Shown here one piece after another: positions 59,328 to 64,000 of a stretch of DNA of 64,000 bases. The notes under the pieces were generated by a model that was not told the origin of the DNA, did not search any database, and saw nothing but the letters and a program-made list of their open reading frames with translations. Each line of letters begins with the position of its first letter. Position 1 is the first letter of the stretch. The translations under genes and the position numbers were made by a program. Source of the DNA: Rostratula benghalensis (taxonomy: Eukaryota; Chordata; Aves; Charadriiformes; Rostratulidae). Where the stretch lies: NCBI GenBank assembly GCA_013399305.1, contig VXAI01000066.1, positions 280,318-344,317 of the forward strand, written 5' to 3'.

Positions 59328-62300
59328 GCTGACGTGATGTGTCACAAAGCAACATATCAGATCATAAACTTGAAAGAAAAGAAAACAAACTTCTTCTTCT
59401 TTTTTTTTTTTCCCCCCTCAAAGCCTAAATTAATGAAGCAGCATATATTTTTAAAAACGTGGTCTAGTTTCAGACGTTGAGGGATTCTTCTAAATATTGA
59501 TCCCACAGAAAAGTTTTCCATCCTGGCCAGAAAGTATGTCTCATCCTTGTTCTCTGCAGGGTACAGTCAAAGCTAGAGATTATGGGGATCCTAGGTCATC
59601 TCAGCACTGTTGGCATTGCTGGGGCTGATTCTGGAAGGTTCAGGTCACTTTCAGAGGACTGGTTCCAGCAGGTGCCAGAGTTAATCACCCTCTAAAAATG
59701 CACCATCTAAAAATGTGCCTTAAGTCTGGCTACCACTGTTACCATTTTAGCGATGGTTATTATTATTTTCAGCTCCTCCATCTCTTTTGAATCTTAGTTT
59801 CAGCCTAGAGGAACACCAAGTCTCTTCACATGCTCAGTCACAGACTTCACAGAACGCTGCTCCACAATGGGATTGTTTCAGCTGCAAACCATATATTGTC
59901 CTCTACCCTCACTTTTTGATCTAAGAAAGATGCACTAATTTGCCCCCCTTTAGTCTACGTTGGCCCACCTTTAGTCTAATTCTCCTTACTACAAACCCAA
60001 TGCATTACACATTATCTCCTGAAACATCAGGAAGATTTTTTTTTTTAAGGGCTTTCATATAATTTTATGGGAAGAAATACAGTGGGTAAAATATATATGA
60101 ACTATAGCTTGCTAAGAAGGAAGCGACCAACCACTGCTAGATAAAACGTTATAAATTTATTGCCAACTTATCTGGGAAGGGTTATTTTAAGAGCCTGCTG
60201 CCCACAACAAGTTTTTGAGCTAAAATTAATGGATGGGATACCTAAGAGAAATGGGCATTTTCCTTCACCCCTTAGTTACAAGCAAATTGCAGATATTGTT
60301 ATCTTTGCAAGTGAGAATAATCTCTAGTTTTTGTACTACTTCTGCTGTAAACAATGTACCACTTGCTTTCCTATGACCCTCAGTCTGTATACATATTTAT
60401 ATATTATTCATACCAGATTAAAAATGAATGTGCTCTTTACCACAGTTGTACTGCATAGTGACAATACAAATTAACTTATTGTGTACTTACTTTTCACAAG
60501 GCAGTGATGTGAAATTTTGATGGCCTGAAAAAGTAAGTCGTGCGGGAGGCAATGCAGAACTGAATCCTTGTAGGTGCACTTTATATTGTCTGATTTATTA
60601 AAGTGCATTGAATTAATAAATGACATCCTCCGTATGGAATGGCACGGGTTTGAACTTGGTTCGGGGGTGGACAAGAAAGAGTTTGCTTTTATTCTGGGAC
60701 ATGTGAGGTTGTTAGCTCCATCCGTGCTTGGTGGGTTCCTTGTTTAGAATGTTGTTAAAGGGATGAAGTAGGACAAGCCGTTTAAGGATAGCTACTTGTG
60801 AGCAAAGCATTATGAGCTGAGTGGTGAGAACTCACATTGTTGGGTAGTGGGACCAATTCTGGCTACTACATGGTGCTTGAGGGGGTCAGAGGAGGCCTGA
60901 TGTGCCTGCTTGCTCCTGGAGTCCCACCACCCTGTGTCTGTGCTCCTTCAGGGATGTTATATCATCTATGCCATTTCCAGCACTGTTGTACTACACAAGA
61001 AGGACCAAATGGGCAGGAGATATTTTTGAGTAAATAAGGATGGAGAGCAAGTTGTACCATTTGTCACAGCTTAGCAGGGTGTCTTCCATTCTCTGCAAAG
61101 GAACCAGTCATCAGACGGTCCAGTGAAACGGTTGAAATACTAGAAGGGAGATGGTGTTCCTGGTGTAGATAGTCTCATCCCAGTGGATGTGGCAGTGGCA
61201 AGCCTTTACCTTTGGGAAAAAGGTGAAAATCACTGCAATTCTTCATGGAGCATGTCCCCTTCCCCTTTACATAACGTTTTCCTGCTTTGGCCAAGGTATT
61301 TTGGCACCTCCCCAAGCAGAGTAGGCAATAGACCCCTTAACTCTGCCCAGTCAGAAGCACTTTACCCAGGAGGGAGAAAAAGGAGAATGAAAGAAAGAGT
61401 CCAGAACCCCGCTGTGAATCCTCATTATTTTATCCATCTCAGACAAACAATGGGGCAGATGTAACCATTTTCTTAGGTGATTTTTTAATGAGTTTACAAA
61501 TATTTGTAGACTTAAAGGAAACTAGACTTTCTCTGGACCTTCTTCATAGCTGGTTTTGAGAGTGTTTCCAGTTTTCAAAACTATTTTATTCAAAAAATTT
61601 CTGGCATATTTGTGCTTCTGCATTGATTTTAGGGCTGACTCTAAGAGGCACTAGGGACACCTTCAATCTCTTTGTTGACTATTTCCTCATATCTTCCAGC
61701 TGAATTTTTTCTATAAAAGCCCAATCCAATTTCTGAAACATTATCTACGTAGGTTTCTTCCATTGCTATTGCTATCAAATTTTCTACTGAAATCTGACTT
61801 TGTAACGATTAGCAGCTTACAGGTTTAATTTCTTTTTCCTTATGAAGTTGTTGGGGAAAATGTCTGTCTTTATCCCTGGAAAGAACCAGAACATCAACCC
61901 ACACTCCATTGCAAGATTTATGCATAAACATGTACGTTGGAGGTCTTGGGGAGGTGGCCACACTTCTGGCAGTCTTTGACTTGTAAAAGCAAAGGGTGGA
62001 GGGGAGCTTTCTATCCTTGAGAGGGGAAATGTGCCCGTGGCGCTGGGACACAGGGCTCAGGTAACTCTGGACAGGACTTGATGCTTTGTTCCTCTAGGTT
62101 GCAAGCAGTACGTTTTGAGGGATACAGCCCTCAAGGGGTAGTTTTGATGTTACAGTAAAAACGGGCAGTTATTTGAGCAACCTAAAGCACTAATGCTGGT
62201 TCAGGGGGGATTTGCTCTGCTAGAGATGCTCGTGCTGGTGTGCCAACAGCAGCGCGAGGTTAAAAGCAGCAGTTTTCCAGGCTCAAATCTCTGCTGGGAG

Positions 62301-63379
62301 GACAATGGTAGCATTCCCACTCCAGTAGGGGTAATGACCAGTGCACAGCAAGCATCTATTGGCTTATATCTGTCAAATTCCCACCTAAAACCTAGGTGAT
62401 GTGGTCCCAGTCCTTTCCCACATAACGGGAAGCATAGTCCTCCTCCTCTGCTACACCAGCAATCTGTTTTATGCCCCCTCAGTAGCACCACGACAGCAAA
62501 GGAAAATGTGCTCTTCAAATGTGGAGATACGGTATTGTTTTTCACTTATCCTGGCTTTATGTAGATGGTCTGGCACATTTATTTATTCATTTATTTGAGC
62601 AAATTAAAGCAAGCTAAGCGCATTTGACCTCAGATGGTCCTGGTTTAAGTTAATTTGAGAGACAAAGCTCATAAAGTTCCAGTAAAACACATCAACAACT
62701 TCCCAGCATAGGTTGAAATGTGATTGCTGAAACATAACCTCCAAAACCAGATACAGCATGGAGATTCAAAGTCACAATAATACGAAAAATATGGGAGGGT
62801 ATATTGATAGCCCGAGTAAGAAGGGATATCTTTCATTCATGCCTTTGTTTTGCAGTTGGTTGCTGTTTCACCCACCAGAAGTGCATCTATCAGATTTTGT
62901 GCATTAACATTCCTTTTCTAATCTAGCTTGGACATTTTATTTTAAAGCTGGCGATAACCTCGGGCCCTGGCCCAGCAAACACTTATGTGCTTGCGTATCT
63001 TTACTCACAGGAGTAATCTCACTGGAGTAAATGTTTGCAGTTTTGAGGCCTTGGTTATCTCAATCCATTATTTCTTTCCATTAAAAAGTAATCTGTGTGA
63101 TTAAAATAAAACATACAATTCTGTACTCAGAAACCCACCCAAGGACAAAGTGTGTTTATTAGACGAAGGGTCTGCACATTGTCATCCTTGAGTTGCACTT
63201 CAATAAAAAAAAAAAGATAATTAACAAATGTAATAGAAGGCAGTCTCGGACACGATTGGACTGTATTTACAAGAGTTTAGTTTGGATCACAGGCTGACGG
63301 ATTTATAGCTGTGTCTGAGGACGGAGATGAAATAGCTGCACTTCTCCAGGAAATCCAAAAGCAGAGAATTTTTAAAATG
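59328..63379. other. Non-coding stretch, probable intron
   Basis: Mixed AT-rich sequence with T-runs near 59400 and 60038. No gene, repeat family or array could be supported. Even-textured sequence at 63060-63380 near the exon might be conserved non-coding DNA. Confidence 0.5.
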
Positions 63380-63549
63380 CGGTTTCTTTGAGCAGGCTTT
63401 ACGTGAGTAGCGCAGATGTCTTATTCTGGCTGAAGACAGGCGGTGGTGTCCTCCGTTCAGCCGGAGGGATTTCTGCTGGGGGTGCTCTGGCGTGTCCGGT
63501 GTTGTTGGGCTGTGCGGCAGGAGGGTTTGCAGGCACCTCCGACACCAAA
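63380..63549 (+). other. Intron sequence just upstream of the terminal exon, GC- and CpG-raised
   Basis: The composition is richer in G, C and CpG than the AT-rich sequence before it, as is common next to exons. No zinc-finger spacing or other family motif is seen in any frame here. Confidence 0.5.
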
Positions 63550-63576
63550 CTAACCAGGCTGTCCTCTGTCACACAG
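63550..63576 (+). promoter_or_regulatory. 3' splice site (branch point and acceptor) of the zinc-finger exon
   Basis: CTAAC at 63550-63554 matches the vertebrate branch-point consensus, with the branch A at 63553, 24 nt before the exon. A moderate pyrimidine stretch then leads to CACAG ending at 63576. A second AG at 63582-63583 would start the exon 7 nt later and change the frame relation, so the first AG is preferred. The frame stays open upstream of the acceptor to 63492, but those residues show no finger spacing. Confidence 0.7.
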
Positions 63577-63815
63577 GTCACAGGCCTTTCCAGTGCCGAT
63601 ACTGCCCCTACAGTGCCTCTCAGAAGGGAAACCTGAAGACCCACGTTCTCTGTGTCCATCGCATGCCTTTTGACAACAGCCAGTATCCCGACCGCAGGTT
63701 CAAGCGCTCCAGAGTTGACTCCGAAGCTTCTGGGAATTTGGAGGAACCTGGAGCTGTCAAAGCGGGGAGCTCGGCAGAGCTAACGGAGGAGGGGGGCAGC
63801 AAGGCCCAGGAGTGA
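63577..63815 (+). CDS. ZNF536: Last coding exon of a C2H2 zinc-finger gene, probably an alternative terminal exon of ZNF536
   Basis: The exon encodes about 79 residues and ends in TGA at 63813-63815. The first codon, GGT, is split by the intron (phase 1). A complete finger follows at once, with spacing C-X2-C-X12-H-X4-H (FQCRYCPYSASQKGNLKTH, then VLCVHR). The 'ASQKGNLK' helix is typical of the ZNF536/ZNF516/ZNF219/RREB1 group. After the finger come a basic segment (RRFKRSR), which could be a nuclear localisation signal, and an acidic, serine-rich tail ending AQE. The family comprises nuclear DNA-binding proteins; ZNF536 is a neuronal transcriptional repressor. My reason for ZNF536: I recall the common human isoform ending in ...CGK, which would fit reading through a G|GTAAG donor, and splicing from that donor into this exon would keep frame with G|GT. 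That is from memory and unchecked. Zinc-finger coding: very secure. Gene name: moderate. Earlier exons lie outside the window. Confidence 0.8.
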
Positions 63816-64000
63816 TGCAGCCCGGCGGATCCGTTCTCCGTACTGCAGGAGCATTTTTACACCGGCTGTAGACACACGTTTCGGGTAAAGGGGTTGGCTA
63901 AATGCCTCCCAGGTGAAGGAATGGCATGCAAATTCCCAGAAGTGTAACAGATGCTGAACACATTCAAATAAATGTATATGTACACGGACACACACACGCG
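63816..64000 (+). other. ZNF536: 3'UTR of the zinc-finger gene with poly(A) signal
   Basis: This is the sequence after the TGA. A canonical AATAAA lies at 63967-63972 and is followed by T/G-bearing sequence and a CA repeat at the window edge, so cleavage could fall around 63985 to just past the end. The UTR would be unusually short (about 170 nt) if this is the main site; a longer form could continue beyond the window. Confidence 0.55.

Overview
The window reads as vertebrate nuclear DNA, most likely from a bird (a turtle or crocodilian is not excluded). It is AT-rich and almost free of coding sequence. It contains old CR1-type LINE sequence and a MIR-like SINE relic, no mammalian-type young repeats, many short poly-A, poly-T and G/T tracts, and sharply bounded CpG-rich patches. 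There are no operons, bacterial promoters or CRISPR arrays. Nearly all the short open frames are chance ORFs.

Only one coding segment is well supported, at the far right on the + strand (63577-63815). It is a last coding exon with a branch-point-like CTAAC, a CACAG acceptor, one complete C2H2 zinc finger of the 'ASQKGNLK' type, a basic segment, an acidic tail, a stop codon, and a short 3'UTR with AATAAA. I assign it with moderate confidence to ZNF536, as an alternative terminal exon. The other ~63.5 kb would then be one long intron of that gene.

Layout: 1-6,000 non-coding; 6,020-7,960 a decayed CR1-type LINE on the minus strand with a recognisable reverse-transcriptase fingerprint; 7,961-16,800 non-coding; 16,801-17,135 an unusual CpG-bearing, TGTCA-dense block, the best candidate for a constrained enhancer; 17,136-23,400 non-coding; 23,400-23,790 and 27,119-27,313 small CpG-rich patches; 27,400-40,400 non-coding with several hairpins and tandem motifs; 40,405-40,575 a MIR-like SINE relic; 41,070-41,490 a CR1 3' end; 42,398-43,045 a strong CpG island broken by a 65-base assembly gap, followed by AT-rich sequence with octamer and hairpin motifs; 46,083-46,382 a possible cryptic terminal exon; 46,440-46,700 a second TGTCA-bearing candidate element; 47,000-63,400 non-coding with inverted repeats; 63,400-64,000 the zinc-finger exon and 3' end.

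The most useful observations are the terminal exon, which would add a finger to its protein; the TALE-motif cluster at 16.8-17.1 kb; the orphan CpG island at 42.4-43.0 kb; and the octamer/hairpin block at 43.8-44.0 kb. Conservation cannot be measured from one sequence, so every regulatory call here is an inference from composition and motifs.
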